DNA from: an uncultured bacterium
GTDB taxonomy: Bacteria > Verrucomicrobiota > Kiritimatiellia > CAIKKV01 > CAITUY01
Reading direction: 5' to 3'
Length of the DNA: 43,372 nucleotides
Assembly (NCBI GenBank): GCA_903895695.1
Contig: CAITUY010000175.1
Span: forward strand, 1-43,372
A program made the position numbers and the translations under genes. Below are positions 25,631-34,480 of the stretch, one piece after another. Position 1 is the stretch's first letter; each line of letters starts with the position of its first letter. A model generated the notes under the pieces. It was not told the origin of the DNA. It saw nothing but the letters and a program-made list of their open reading frames with translations, and did no database searches.

Positions 25631-27085
25631 TCAACCGTTCGTGTCCCGTGCCAGTTTCTGCACGACGTCGCCCTGGCAGTCGATCAGTTCGACGATCAGA
25701 GGCATGCGGCCCAGGGCGTGCGTGGCGCACGACAGGCAGGGGTCGTAGGCCCGGATGGCGACCTCGATGTGGTTGAGCAGTCCCTCGGTGAGTTCCGGCT
25801 TGCCCGACAGGTAATCCTGGGCCACCCGCTGCACAGCCATGTTCATCGGCGTGTTGTTGTTCGTCGTCGACACGATCAGGTTGGCCATCGTGACCTGGTC
25901 CTGCGCGTTGACTTTGTAATGATGGAAGAGCGTCCCGCGCGGCGCCTCGATCAGCCCCACGCCTTCCTCGCGTCGCTCGCCCTTCGTCACCAAGTCCGTG
26001 CCCTGCAGATCCTTGTCGTGCAGCAGGTCGCGAATCTTCTCGATCGAGTGCAGCACCTCGATCATGCGCGCCCAATGGTACGCCATGGTGATGTTGTTGG
26101 GCTTGCCGTTGGTCAACGCCATGAATTCCTTGCGCTCCGCTTCCGCCTCCGGCGTGTCGATAAAGGTGGCCGTGTTCACGCGCGCCAGCGGCCCGACGCG
26201 ATACCAGCCGTTCTCGGGACCCAGGCTCTTGATGAACGGGAACTTCATGTAAGACCAGTCGCGCACTTCCTCGATCAGGCAGTCGCGGTACTCCTGATAG
26301 TCGACCTGGTCAAAAATCGTTTTCCCCTGGGCATCAATCGCGCGCAGGTTGCCGTGGTAGAGATCCATGGCGCCGTCCGCGCGAACCAACGACAGGTGAT
26401 TGGAATCGAATGACCCGAAGGTGGCGAGTGTCTTCAAGTGTTCCAGCGTGTAGTCCTTGGCGAGTTTCACAGCCGACCGCGACCACGCCATCATCTGGTC
26501 CAAATCCTTGAGAAACACGTCGCGCTCGGCGATCGACAGGTTCTTGTTTACGCCGCCCGGGATGGCGCCCGTGCCGTGGATCTTCTTGCCAGCCGTGGCT
26601 TTGATGATCTCCTGGCCATACTTACGCATCATCACGCCCTGCACGGCGAGTTGCGGATGCTTGCGCGCCACCCCCACGATGTTGCGCACCGCAACGTCGG
26701 CGTCGAACCCGAATAGCAGGTCGGGCGAGCACAGGTGGAAGAAATGCAGGGCATGCGACTGGAACATCTGCCCATAGTGCATCAACCGGCGCATCTTCTC
26801 GGCGGTCGGCGTGAGATTCTCGCCGCCCACGATCCGGTCCATCGCCTTGGCCGCGGCGAGATGATGGCTAACCGGGCAGATGCCGCACAGGCGCTGGACC
26901 AGCACGGGCATCTCCCAGTACGGCCGCCCCTGTACGAATCGTTCGAACCCACGGAACTCCACGATGTGGAGCCGCGCCTGCCGGACTACGTTGTTCTCGT
27001 CCAACAGCAGCGAGACCTTGCCATGCCCCTCGACGCGCGTCACCGGCTCGATGATCACCCGCTTCATCTCGGTCGTGCTCTTCAT
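25631..27085 (-). CDS. hoxH: NAD-linked [NiFe]-hydrogenase large subunit HoxH
   Basis: This 484-residue subunit holds the NiFe active site. The N-terminal ligand motif RLCGICPVSHH (Cys67, Cys70) and the C-terminal DPCLSCATH (Cys450, Cys453, His456) are intact. Cleavage after His456 would release a 28-residue extension (ALGRMPL...), the substrate of HoxW. The motif forms match group 3 (cytoplasmic bidirectional) hydrogenases. GGAGG lies 8 nt upstream of the ATG. It forms the hydrogenase module with HoxY, 16 nt upstream. No hyp genes for cofactor assembly are in the window, so they must be elsewhere. Confidence 0.95.
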   Translation of the reverse strand: MKSTTEMKRVIIEPVTRVEGHGKVSLLLDENNVVRQARLHIVEFRGFERFVQGRPYWEMPVLVQRLCGICPVSHHLAAAKAMDRIVGGENLTPTAEKMRRLMHYGQMFQSHALHFFHLCSPDLLFGFDADVAVRNIVGVARKHPQLAVQGVMMRKYGQEIIKATAGKKIHGTGAIPGGVNKNLSIAERDVFLKDLDQMMAWSRSAVKLAKDYTLEHLKTLATFGSFDSNHLSLVRADGAMDLYHGNLRAIDAQGKTIFDQVDYQEYRDCLIEEVRDWSYMKFPFIKSLGPENGWYRVGPLARVNTATFIDTPEAEAERKEFMALTNGKPNNITMAYHWARMIEVLHSIEKIRDLLHDKDLQGTDLVTKGERREEGVGLIEAPRGTLFHHYKVNAQDQVTMANLIVSTTNNNTPMNMAVQRVAQDYLSGKPELTEGLLNHIEVAIRAYDPCLSCATHALGRMPLIVELIDCQGDVVQKLARDTNG

Positions 27086-27101
27086 TCGGCATTCCTCCGG
27101 C

Positions 27102-27653
27102 TCAATCGTACTTGATCAGCTCGTAGGGCAGTTCGAGCGGTTTGTCGGTCAGCAAGGCCACCAAGGCTTGCCAGATCGTGTCCGCCGATGGCGGACACCC
27201 CGGCAGGGAGTAATCGACCTTCACGACCTCCTGAATCGGGTAGACCTTGTCGAGAATCAGGGGGAGCTCCTTGTCGTTGGGCAGCACCTTGCCGGGATTG
27301 TAGACCGTCGGGCCGGTCAGGTACGCCTCGTCCAGGCATTCTTTCAGTGGCACCATGTTCCGCAGCGCGGGAAGACCGCCCATCACCGCGCATTCGCCCA
27401 CCGCAATCAGGACATCGCAGTGTGCACGAAAATCGCGGAGCACGCGGACATTCTCCTCGTTGCAGCAGCCGCCCTCGATCAGGCCGATGGCGCAGCGGCC
27501 GGTGAATTCCTTGATGTCGTCGATCGGCGACTTGTCGAAGTCGACCCGGTCGATGAGTTGCAGGATGCGCTCGTCGATGTCGAGGATCGACATGTGGCAT
27601 CCGAAGCAGCCTGCCAGCGATGCGGTCGCGACTTTCGGTTTGGTCTTGGCCAT
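27102..27653 (-). CDS. hoxY: NAD-linked [NiFe]-hydrogenase small subunit HoxY
   Basis: This 183-residue subunit carries the proximal 4Fe-4S cluster. The Cys ligands appear as GCFGCHMS (Cys15, Cys18), then GECAVMGG and PGCPPSAD. It lacks the C-terminal cluster domain of periplasmic hydrogenases, as expected for the short cytoplasmic HoxY. ATG 27653, preceded by GGCAGGAG, was chosen over a long upstream open frame that runs into hoxU. It lies between hoxU and hoxH with short gaps (22 and 16 nt). Confidence 0.93.
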   Translation of the reverse strand: MAKTKPKVATASLAGCFGCHMSILDIDERILQLIDRVDFDKSPIDDIKEFTGRCAIGLIEGGCCNEENVRVLRDFRAHCDVLIAVGECAVMGGLPALRNMVPLKECLDEAYLTGPTVYNPGKVLPNDKELPLILDKVYPIQEVVKVDYSLPGCPPSADTIWQALVALLTDKPLELPYELIKYD

Positions 27654-27675
27654 GGTCCGTCTCCTGCCTGTCAGC

Positions 27676-28383
27676 TCACGCTTGCTTCGCCTCGATCTCC
27701 GACCCGATGGGCTTCTTGTCGAACGGCCGTCGGCCGATCGGAACGGCATACGCCGTGCGCTTCCGGATGATCGAGCCCACCGGACACACCTCGGCGGCCC
27801 GGTCGTCCGCGGCCGCCCGGGTGCCGGCCAGGCCGGCGGCGGCATCCGTCGCGATATGTTTGTGGACGCTCCGCCCCGCGAACTCGTACACCGTCTTCCC
27901 GTCCACATCGCGGGACGCGTTGACGCACCGACCGCACAGGATGCAGCGGTTCCGGTCGATCATCAGGTCGGGATGGTCCGTATCCATGTCGCGCTTGGGG
28001 AACATATAGGGATAGCGAGGCGCCATGATGCCGAGTCGGTAGCCCAGGGCCTGCAGTTCGCACGATCCACTCCGTTCGCACAGGGGGCAGAAATGGTTGC
28101 CTTCGATCAGCAGCATCTCGATGATCTGCCGACGATGATCCCGCAAGGCCGCCGTGTCATTTTCGACGATCGCCCCCTCCGAGATCGGCTGCGTACAGGC
28201 CGACTGGGGTCGCCCGTTGACCATCACCGTGCAAACGCGGCAACTCCCGCGCGGCGCCAATCCCTTGGCTTTGCAAAGCCGGGGGATATAGACCCCACAC
28301 TGATCGGCGGCTTCCAGGATGGTCATCCCAGGCGCGCCCTTGATCTCCGTCCCGTCAATCGTGAAGGTAATCGTCTCGCTCAT
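27676..28383 (-). CDS. hoxU: Diaphorase iron-sulfur subunit HoxU
   Basis: This 235-residue protein is the electron-relay subunit linking HoxF to HoxYH, equivalent to the N-terminus of NuoG. It has a plant-type 2Fe-2S domain (Cys37, Cys48, Cys51, Cys63), the His/Cys cluster motif HFCPLCERSGSCELQ (about residues 99-113) and a further 4Fe-4S set CILCGRCVNASRD with the later EVCPVGS. Its ATG overlaps the hoxF TGA (ATGA), indicating translational coupling. Length matches HoxU of group 3d enzymes. Confidence 0.93.
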   Translation of the reverse strand: MSETITFTIDGTEIKGAPGMTILEAADQCGVYIPRLCKAKGLAPRGSCRVCTVMVNGRPQSACTQPISEGAIVENDTAALRDHRRQIIEMLLIEGNHFCPLCERSGSCELQALGYRLGIMAPRYPYMFPKRDMDTDHPDLMIDRNRCILCGRCVNASRDVDGKTVYEFAGRSVHKHIATDAAAGLAGTRAAADDRAAEVCPVGSIIRKRTAYAVPIGRRPFDKKPIGSEIEAKQA

Positions 28384-30191
28384 GAGTTCACCGACTTTCT
28401 TCCCTGCACCGCTTCGGCCTCGGCCAGCGCCGCCTTGATATCAAAGGCCGGCCGGAAGCCCTGGGCGTCGGACTTGACCAGCGCGTCGTAAATCGATCGG
28501 AAATTCTTCAGGGTGCTCAGCACCGGGTTACACGCGGTTTGCCCGAGCCCGCAACGGCTGGTCAACTTCATGGTCGTGCCGAGAGTTTGAAGGTAGTCCA
28601 GATCGCTCGGTTCGCCTTTCCCTGCCGCGATCCGGTCCAGGCACTCCTTGATCAGCACATTGCCGACGCGGCAGGGGGTGCAGTACCCGCAGCTCTCTTC
28701 CAGGAAGAAGGCATTGAAGGCACGCACAACGTCGAGCAGGTTACGACTTTCGTCGAAGACGAGAACTGCACCGCCCGTGGCAAGATCGTCGTAACAGATC
28801 GTGCGCCCGAAGTCGGCCGGCCCGACCATCAGGCCGGAGGGCCCGCCCACCTGAACCGCGGCCGGCCGCTCGGCGCCCACGAGTTTGAGCAGGTCACGCA
28901 CCACGATCCCGAAAGGCACCTCGTAAACGCCCGGTCGCTGGCAGTCGCCCGATACGCTGAGCACCTTCGTGCCAGGACTGCCCTTGGATCCCATCTGCGC
29001 AAACCAGCCCGGCCCCTTGTCCAGGATCCGCGCCACGCAGCATAGCGTTTCGACGTTGTTGACCGAGGTCGGGCGGCCCAGGTAACCCTTCTGCGCCGGG
29101 AATGGCGGCCGTGTCTTGGGGTCCCCGCGCAAGCCCTCACAAGAGCTGATCAATGAGGTTTCCTCCCCGCACACATAAGCGCCTGCTCCGACCTGAATGC
29201 GGATGTCGAACACGAAGCCCGCCTTGCCGCCCGCCTGCGAGCCCAGCAGACCCTGGCGGCGCCGTCCGGCGAGCACGTGTTCCAGATAGGCGTGCAGGTA
29301 GGCGTATTCGCCCCGCAAGTACAGGATGCCCAGCGACGCGCCGATGGCATACCCCGCGATCGTCATGCCTTCGAAAAGTAAGTCGGCACACTCCGTCAAC
29401 ATCACCCGGTCCTTGAACGTGCCGGGCTCGCCTTCGTCGGCGTTGCAGATGACGACTCGGTCGGCACCGGCGGCCTGGCGGGTGAAGTCCCACTTCATCC
29501 CCGCGGGAAACCCAGCCCCACCCCGGCCCCGCAGCCGCGACGTTTTGACGTCACGGATCACTTCATGGGGCGTCATGGCCAACGCCTTCCGCAATGCCGT
29601 CCCCGACTCGAACGCTTCAAGAACGACCGGCCCCTTCTGGCGGATGTTGTTCATCACCATCGAACGCACTAACTCGTGAGCGTTGTTGCCGTCGCCCAGC
29701 GTCTTGATGAGTTCGGGTGTGGCGCCCTTTTGCAGGATCAGGCGGGCCATGCGACGTGCCTTGTCAACATCGAGGTTTGTGACCACGATGTCGTTGACCA
29801 AGGCGGACGGGGCCTGATCAGACATCCCGATACACGGCGTATATTCGAGGGTGATCCGGCCGTCGGCAGTAGTTGAGCCGACCTTGATCCCCAACTCCTC
29901 CTCGAATGCGGCAGCAACCCGGCCAAGCCCGTTCAGTTGGTCGATGATATCGTTGCAGAGCCGGATGACCGTCTTGCCCTTGGGCGCAGCGGAGAGGAAT
30001 GCATAAAAAGATACAAGGCTCTCGACTTCCACACGGTGCAGGCCCAATTCCCGGGCCACAACGTCCAGCAGTTCCCCGCTCATGCAGCCGTACTCGGCCT
30101 GAATCGCCCGGGCCACATCCATGAGCCGGGTACGGTCATTGCCGACGGCCCTGCACGTTTCCTTGATAAACCGTTCGTGTATCGTGTCCAT
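28380..30191 (-). CDS. hoxF: NADH-binding diaphorase subunit HoxF (HoxE-like domain fused)
   Basis: This 603-residue protein combines a NuoE/HoxE-like N-terminal domain (about residues 1-155) with a NuoF-like part. The latter shows RGRGGAGFPAGMKW and CNADEGEPGTFKDR (FMN/NADH site), GEETSLISSCEG, GRPTSVNNVETL and the 4Fe-4S motif ESCGYCTPCRVG with the later RCGLGQTAC. It exchanges electrons between NAD(H) and HoxU. In the NuoE-like domain the usual C-x4-C and C-x3-C are LCNDIID and CIGMS, so only two of four Cys are seen and its 2Fe-2S cluster may be absent. It is the first gene of hoxFUYHW; GGAGG lies about 6 nt upstream of the ATG. Confidence 0.94.
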   Translation of the reverse strand: MDTIHERFIKETCRAVGNDRTRLMDVARAIQAEYGCMSGELLDVVARELGLHRVEVESLVSFYAFLSAAPKGKTVIRLCNDIIDQLNGLGRVAAAFEEELGIKVGSTTADGRITLEYTPCIGMSDQAPSALVNDIVVTNLDVDKARRMARLILQKGATPELIKTLGDGNNAHELVRSMVMNNIRQKGPVVLEAFESGTALRKALAMTPHEVIRDVKTSRLRGRGGAGFPAGMKWDFTRQAAGADRVVICNADEGEPGTFKDRVMLTECADLLFEGMTIAGYAIGASLGILYLRGEYAYLHAYLEHVLAGRRRQGLLGSQAGGKAGFVFDIRIQVGAGAYVCGEETSLISSCEGLRGDPKTRPPFPAQKGYLGRPTSVNNVETLCCVARILDKGPGWFAQMGSKGSPGTKVLSVSGDCQRPGVYEVPFGIVVRDLLKLVGAERPAAVQVGGPSGLMVGPADFGRTICYDDLATGGAVLVFDESRNLLDVVRAFNAFFLEESCGYCTPCRVGNVLIKECLDRIAAGKGEPSDLDYLQTLGTTMKLTSRCGLGQTACNPVLSTLKNFRSIYDALVKSDAQGFRPAFDIKAALAEAEAVQGRKSVNS

Positions 30192-30261
30192 GGCCTATCC
30201 TCCGTGCGTCGCGCAAGCGCAAGCTTCATGACGGCAGGTCGCGCTCCAAAACAATACAAAA

Positions 30262-30291
30262 AGTAGACTGCTTACACTGCTCCATGGTCAA
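30262..30291 (-). promoter_or_regulatory. Weak candidate promoter of the hox operon
   Basis: TTGACC (30291-30286) is a good -35. The -10 would be GTCTAC or TCTACT at 17-18 nt spacing, which is poor and suggests dependence on an activator. Confidence 0.25.
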
Positions 30292-30389
30292 GGGCATTAG
30301 CCCCGAAAAAGCGTTAATCCGTTAAACAGGCGCGTTTCGGCGTCTCACAAAAGTGGTACTCTTACATGCCGTGCCAAGCTCCGGTAATC

Positions 30390-30420
30390 GGGGAATCCCC
30401 ATTAAAAGGCGGGAAATCCC
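30390..30420. promoter_or_regulatory. Two tandem palindromes upstream of the kinase gene
   Basis: GGGGAATCCCC (30390-30400) and GGGAAATCCC (30411-30420) share the pattern GGG-A/T core-CCC. Their centres are about 20 nt apart, two helical turns, which suits cooperative binding of one dimeric regulator on the same DNA face. They lie roughly 60-90 bp upstream of the TATAAT at 30478. Confidence 0.45.
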
Positions 30421-30501
30421 TGAGAGCTCCGCACTTCGAGAGAAGAGGTATTTCATCGTCTTTCCCAGCGTGGAGCGTATAATTCGTGACTTACGTAGTC
30501 T

Positions 30502-32490
30502 ATGAAGGCAATGGATCAACAGGGGGCGATGCAGACGAATCTGAAGGCATCCAAGGAGCGCCATCGCCGTCTGTTCGAGCCCGGGGAGGCCCTGCCGGAA
30601 AGCGCATCAAGCCGGGAGACCATCCTGGAATCCCTGCAAACAGGCATTGTCATCATCGATCCCGACACGCACACTGTTGTTGACCTCAACACCGCGGCGG
30701 CCAATCTGATTGGCGAATCGCGGGAGCAAATCGTCGGCAGTATCTGCCATGCGCACATCTGTCCTGCCGAGCGGGGCCATTGCCCGATCACGGACTTGGC
30801 GCAGACCGTCGACAACTCCGAACGTATTCTGCTCCGGGGCGACGGGACAAAGATCCCCATTATCAAGACGGTGACCTCCATCACGCTGGGTGGGCGGAAC
30901 CTGCTGGTCGAGAGCTTCATCGACATCACGGCCCGCAAGCAGGCCGAGGCAGCGGTGGCGGCAAGCAATGAACGCTATCGGTCGCTGTTCGACAATATGC
31001 TGAGCAGCTACGCGCATTGTCGCATGATCTTCGAGAACGGTGTTCCCGCCGACTACGAGTACATTGCCGTGAATAAGGCCTTCGAGAGAGTCACCGGCCT
31101 GCGAGATGTGGCCGGCCAACGCGTCAGCGATCTGATTCCAGGGTACTGCGAGGACAACCCGGAGTCGTTGGAGTACTTCGGACGGGTGGCGCGGACCGGC
31201 GAACCCGCCGTCTGGGAGCATTACCTGGCGGCGCTCAAACGCTGGTTCTCCTTCTCAGCCTACAGCCCGGCACCGGGCGAATTTGTCGTGATGTCGGAAA
31301 ATATCACCGAGCGTAAACGGTTGGAGCAGCAGGTCCGGGAGTCCCAGAAGATGGAGGCCATCGGCCGGTTGGCCGGCGGCGTGGCGCACGACTTCAACAA
31401 CATCCTGCAGGCCCTGATGGGCTACACCGAGATCGTGCTTTCGGAAATGCCGGAGGACGACCGGCATCGGACGGACATGGTGGAGATCCGAAAAGCGGCC
31501 CTGCATGCGGCCGACCTCACCCAGCAGCTTCTGGCCTTCAGCCGCCGCCAGTTGCTGCTGCCAAAGATGCTCGATCTCAACGCCGTGGTGCATAGCGCCC
31601 AAAAGATGCTGCAGCGCGTGATCGGTGAGGATATTCAAGTCATCACCCATCTCGCGCCCGGCCTTCGCCGCATCAAGGCCGACGCCGGCCAACTCGTACA
31701 GGTCATAATGAACCTCGCCGTCAACGCCCGTGACGCCATGCCACAGGGCGGGCGGCTCACCATCAGTACGACCAACGTCGCGTTCGACGCGCAGGAAGCC
31801 AGCGCCATCGCCGGCGCACGTGCCGGCCAATTTGTATGCCTTGCTGTCGCCGATACCGGTATTGGCATGTCACGCGAAGTCAGGGAGCATATCTTCGAAC
31901 CGTTCTTCACCACCAAGGGACTGGGCAAGGGTACTGGCCTGGGACTCTCCGTCATCTACGGCATCGCCCAACAGCAACAGGGCTGGGTAGACGTCGTGAG
32001 CGAGGAAGGCCAGGGATCCACGTTCAAATTCCACCTGCCCGCCTATATCGGCGAACAAACCGAGTTCGGCCTGCCGTTGCCGGAGTTGCCCGCCCCTCCC
32101 CGCGGCCGCGGTGAGCGCATCTTGTTGGTTGAGGACGAAGCAACCGTCCGCGGGTTGGCCGTCAGACTGCTCCAGGGCGCCGGTTTCGAGGTTCACAGTG
32201 CCGCCACCGCACAGGAAGCCCGGCAACTCTTTGCACGCGAGCACGGCCGCTTCGACCTCGTGTTCAGCGACGTGGTATTGCCCGATCAAGATGGTATCGA
32301 GTTGATTGGGGAGTTTCTGAAGCAGCGGCCCTCAGTGGCGGCACTGCTATGCAGCGGCTATACCGACGAGCGCTCCCGCTGGCACCTGATCGAGGAGGAG
32401 AATCTCGCCTTCCTCCAGAAACCCTATGCCGCTGCCAACCTCCTGAAGACCATCCGCGGCATCCTCGATGCCCGCCCCGTTTCCGGTTGA
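30502..32490 (+). CDS. PAS-PAS hybrid sensor histidine kinase
   Basis: This 662-residue soluble protein has PAS 1 (about 40-145), PAS 2 (about 155-272), a HisKA domain with His296 (GGVAHDFNN), an ATPase domain (N-box NLAVNARD about 404-411, DTGIGMS 451-457, GTGLGLS 477-483) and a C-terminal receiver with Asp590 (VFSDVVLP). No membrane segment is visible, so it senses a cytoplasmic signal. PAS 1 has three Cys and a His in [14 protein letters not shown] (Cys82, Cys87, Cys94), a possible metal or redox site. It is divergent from hoxF, and a single-domain receiver ends the hox operon, so control of hydrogenase by this kinase is a reasonable inference. The start could also be ATG 30511 or 30529. 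Confidence 0.88.
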   Translation: MKAMDQQGAMQTNLKASKERHRRLFEPGEALPESASSRETILESLQTGIVIIDPDTHTVVDLNTAAANLIGESREQIVGSICHAHICPAERGHCPITDLAQTVDNSERILLRGDGTKIPIIKTVTSITLGGRNLLVESFIDITARKQAEAAVAASNERYRSLFDNMLSSYAHCRMIFENGVPADYEYIAVNKAFERVTGLRDVAGQRVSDLIPGYCEDNPESLEYFGRVARTGEPAVWEHYLAALKRWFSFSAYSPAPGEFVVMSENITERKRLEQQVRESQKMEAIGRLAGGVAHDFNNILQALMGYTEIVLSEMPEDDRHRTDMVEIRKAALHAADLTQQLLAFSRRQLLLPKMLDLNAVVHSAQKMLQRVIGEDIQVITHLAPGLRRIKADAGQLVQVIMNLAVNARDAMPQGGRLTISTTNVAFDAQEASAIAGARAGQFVCLAVADTGIGMSREVREHIFEPFFTTKGLGKGTGLGLSVIYGIAQQQQGWVDVVSEEGQGSTFKFHLPAYIGEQTEFGLPLPELPAPPRGRGERILLVEDEATVRGLAVRLLQGAGFEVHSAATAQEARQLFAREHGRFDLVFSDVVLPDQDGIELIGEFLKQRPSVAALLCSGYTDERSRWHLIEEENLAFLQKPYAAANLLKTIRGILDARPVSG

Positions 32491-32506
32491 TCTGGGGCAT
32501 TCCCCT

Positions 32507-33001
32507 TCAGTCGAGAAACGGCAAGCGTAGTGCATCGGGGTGCCGTACGAAGTCCTGCGAGCAGAGGGGAAGGCCGCCGGCCGGCATGGGTACATACTTG
32601 CCGGAGCCCGAGGCCAGTAGCGTGCCGGCCTCGTCCACGATGCGACCTTCGGTGGTTGCGAGACGCGAGAGCCGCGTTGCCGCCGTCCACCCCTCAACCC
32701 GGATCGACTGCCCTGCCTGGATGGGCTGTTTCAGGCGCACCGTGATCTCCGCCGCCACGCAGGCGCGCTGCAGCGAGAGGATGGCCGCCCACGTCATCAC
32801 CTCGTCGAGGAGGGTCATGGACAGGCCGCCGTGGACCAGGTGCCGCCAACCCAAATCGGACTCCCGCGTGACATACTGGATCACCACGCGGTCTCCCTCA
32901 ACACGCGACCGCAATTGTAGCCCATGCGGGTTGGCCTCGCCGCATACAAAACAGGACTTCGTCCACGGCAACCACCCGTCATTCACCGTCCAGTTGCTCA
33001 T
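32507..33001 (-). CDS. PaaI-type hotdog-fold thioesterase
   Basis: This 164-residue protein has the hotdog thioesterase pattern: a central helix with HLVHGGLSMTLLDEVMTWA (HGG at 57-59, acidic Asp66/Glu67) followed by AEITVRLKQPIQAGQSIRVEGW strands. Such enzymes hydrolyse acyl-CoA thioesters; the substrate is unknown. An N-terminal CFVCG (Cys17, Cys20) with NPHGL is common in one branch of this family. It is convergent with the hybrid kinase, 16 nt apart. The frame allows a TTG at 33004, but ATG 33001 with GGGAG upstream is preferred. Confidence 0.85.
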   Translation of the reverse strand: MSNWTVNDGWLPWTKSCFVCGEANPHGLQLRSRVEGDRVVIQYVTRESDLGWRHLVHGGLSMTLLDEVMTWAAILSLQRACVAAEITVRLKQPIQAGQSIRVEGWTAATRLSRLATTEGRIVDEAGTLLASGSGKYVPMPAGGLPLCSQDFVRHPDALRLPFLD

Positions 33002-33087
33002 CAAGGGGACTCCCGCGTCAGGGGTTCAAGGGCGTGAACTATACGCTCCCGGTCGCGGGATTCCAGTATCAAACGCCGGAACCACGC

Positions 33088-34476
33088 CTAGTTGGGATAG
33101 ACGGTCACGGAAACACCGTACCCTGTGAGCGTGTCGACCTGCCCTTGATCGACGGGCTCGGAAAGAATCAGTTGGCATCCCTCCAGCCCCTCTTCAGCGG
33201 CCAGTTCGATCAGCGGTTCCAACGATCCAACGGGGTTCCCCCGCAGGCTGATCAAGGTGAGTTGCGACACGGAGTCAGGCCAGAACACACTGTAGAGGAT
33301 GATGGAGTTCCTGTCGGCATGAAGCTCCTGCAGGTTCACACAATCCGAAAGGTCGAGCGTGGTCAACGTATTCGTCTCGCAATGCAGGACTTGCATGTTT
33401 CCGCAACTTGCGAGATTAAGGCTGCTAATGGCGTTGCCGCTGCAGTCCAAGGCCACGAGGGCGGGGCACTCATGCACATCCAAATCGGTCAACGCCCCGC
33501 GGGCGCAAGACAGGTTCGCACAAAGGCACGGCCCTAGTTCCACACTCGCAAGGTTGGTGTTGTCATCGCACTCGATCGACGTCAGATTCGTGCAGGCCGA
33601 CAGATCGAGATTCGCCAGGTAATTCAGCCCGCAATGCAGCGTGCCCAGCGATGCGCACGCGGACAAGTCGAGATTCGTCAGGTGGTTGAACTCGCAGCAC
33701 AGCGTGTCCAGCGACGTGCACGGCGACAAGTCCAGGTCGTCCAGCAGATTGCAGGAACAATCCAGATTCCGCAGCCCTGCGCAACCGGAGAAGTCAATTG
33801 TTTGCAGCCTATTGGACCGGCACGAAACGTCAGCCAGTGCGCCGCAGGGCGACAGATCCAAGTCGGGCAAAGAATTGCCGTTGCACGACAGCACCTGAAG
33901 ACGCGGGAAGCCGTCAAGGGGAAGGTCTCCCAGCCCGCAGTCGTCGCAAGCCAGGTACCTCAAAACAGAGAACGATAGGTCGAGCCCGTAAAGTTCATTC
34001 CCGCTCAGATCCAACTGCTCAAGGCCGGTCAAACTCTCCAGGCCCGACGTGTCCCCGACCCCGGTCGACTGCGCGTCGAGGTTGGTGACGACAGCCAGAT
34101 CGACATCGTAAAGGTAGTCGAGCGGAGCATGGACAACCGGCATCGCCGCACGAATGACGGCCTCCAGATTGGTATCTGGAAAGTCGATCGCTGCCACCCG
34201 GCAGACGCGGTAGAAGCCGCAATCCCCGGCGTCGGTCAGGCGCGCGCCATTGGTTGCCAGGACGTCCCCGACGTAGGTGAATAAACCTGAGCACAGCGAC
34301 GTGGAAACGGCAACCAGACAAAGATCGGTGGAGGCCGCCCAATCGAGCGTCACGACATTGGACCGCACGGCGATATCCGTGATCGCGACCTGCGCCCTAA
34401 TCCCGGTAGCCCAGAGCAGTGCTCCGGCTACAGTGAGCAGCGCCACTGGCGCGTGCCTCCCGCTCGTGGGCCGCAT
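33088..34476 (-). CDS. Secreted Cys-rich leucine-rich-repeat protein (internalin J-like)
   Basis: This 462-residue protein has a signal peptide (hydrophobic residues 10-24, ending GIRAQV), an N-terminal domain of about 110 residues with several Cys, and about twelve LRR units of 21 residues (about 140-400) of the form LxxLxCxxNxLxxLDLSxC. One Cys per repeat follows the first strand (LxC), as in the cysteine ladder of internalin J. Here a second Cys often replaces the Asn of LDLSxN (LDLSPC, LDLSAC, LDLSDC). LRR surface proteins usually bind other proteins. It starts 4 nt after the stop of the giant surface protein gene, so the two form an operon. No membrane anchor or sorting signal was seen. 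Confidence 0.82.
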   Translation of the reverse strand: MRPTSGRHAPVALLTVAGALLWATGIRAQVAITDIAVRSNVVTLDWAASTDLCLVAVSTSLCSGLFTYVGDVLATNGARLTDAGDCGFYRVCRVAAIDFPDTNLEAVIRAAMPVVHAPLDYLYDVDLAVVTNLDAQSTGVGDTSGLESLTGLEQLDLSGNELYGLDLSFSVLRYLACDDCGLGDLPLDGFPRLQVLSCNGNSLPDLDLSPCGALADVSCRSNRLQTIDFSGCAGLRNLDCSCNLLDDLDLSPCTSLDTLCCEFNHLTNLDLSACASLGTLHCGLNYLANLDLSACTNLTSIECDDNTNLASVELGPCLCANLSCARGALTDLDVHECPALVALDCSGNAISSLNLASCGNMQVLHCETNTLTTLDLSDCVNLQELHADRNSIILYSVFWPDSVSQLTLISLRGNPVGSLEPLIELAAEEGLEGCQLILSEPVDQGQVDTLTGYGVSVTVYPN

Positions 34477-34480
34477 GACC

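Larger units (their letters stand above)
30192..30501. other. Divergent hoxF / hybrid-kinase regulatory region
   Basis: This gap holds two similar palindromes (30390-30400 and 30411-30420), a perfect TATAAT for the kinase gene (30478-30483, without a clear -35), and a weak candidate promoter for hoxF (30262-30291). No ORF, hairpin terminator or RNA gene was recognised. The hoxF leader would be about 70 nt. Confidence 0.5.

Noticed and set aside
25617..26075. Long upstream extension of the hoxW frame inside hoxH
   Set aside because: The extension is Gly/Arg/His-rich frame-shifted hoxH; the family start motif with a ribosome site is at 25616.
27355..28491. A 378-codon plus-strand open frame across hoxU and hoxY
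   Set aside because: It is antisense to two genes with intact iron-sulfur motifs and shows no domain of its own.
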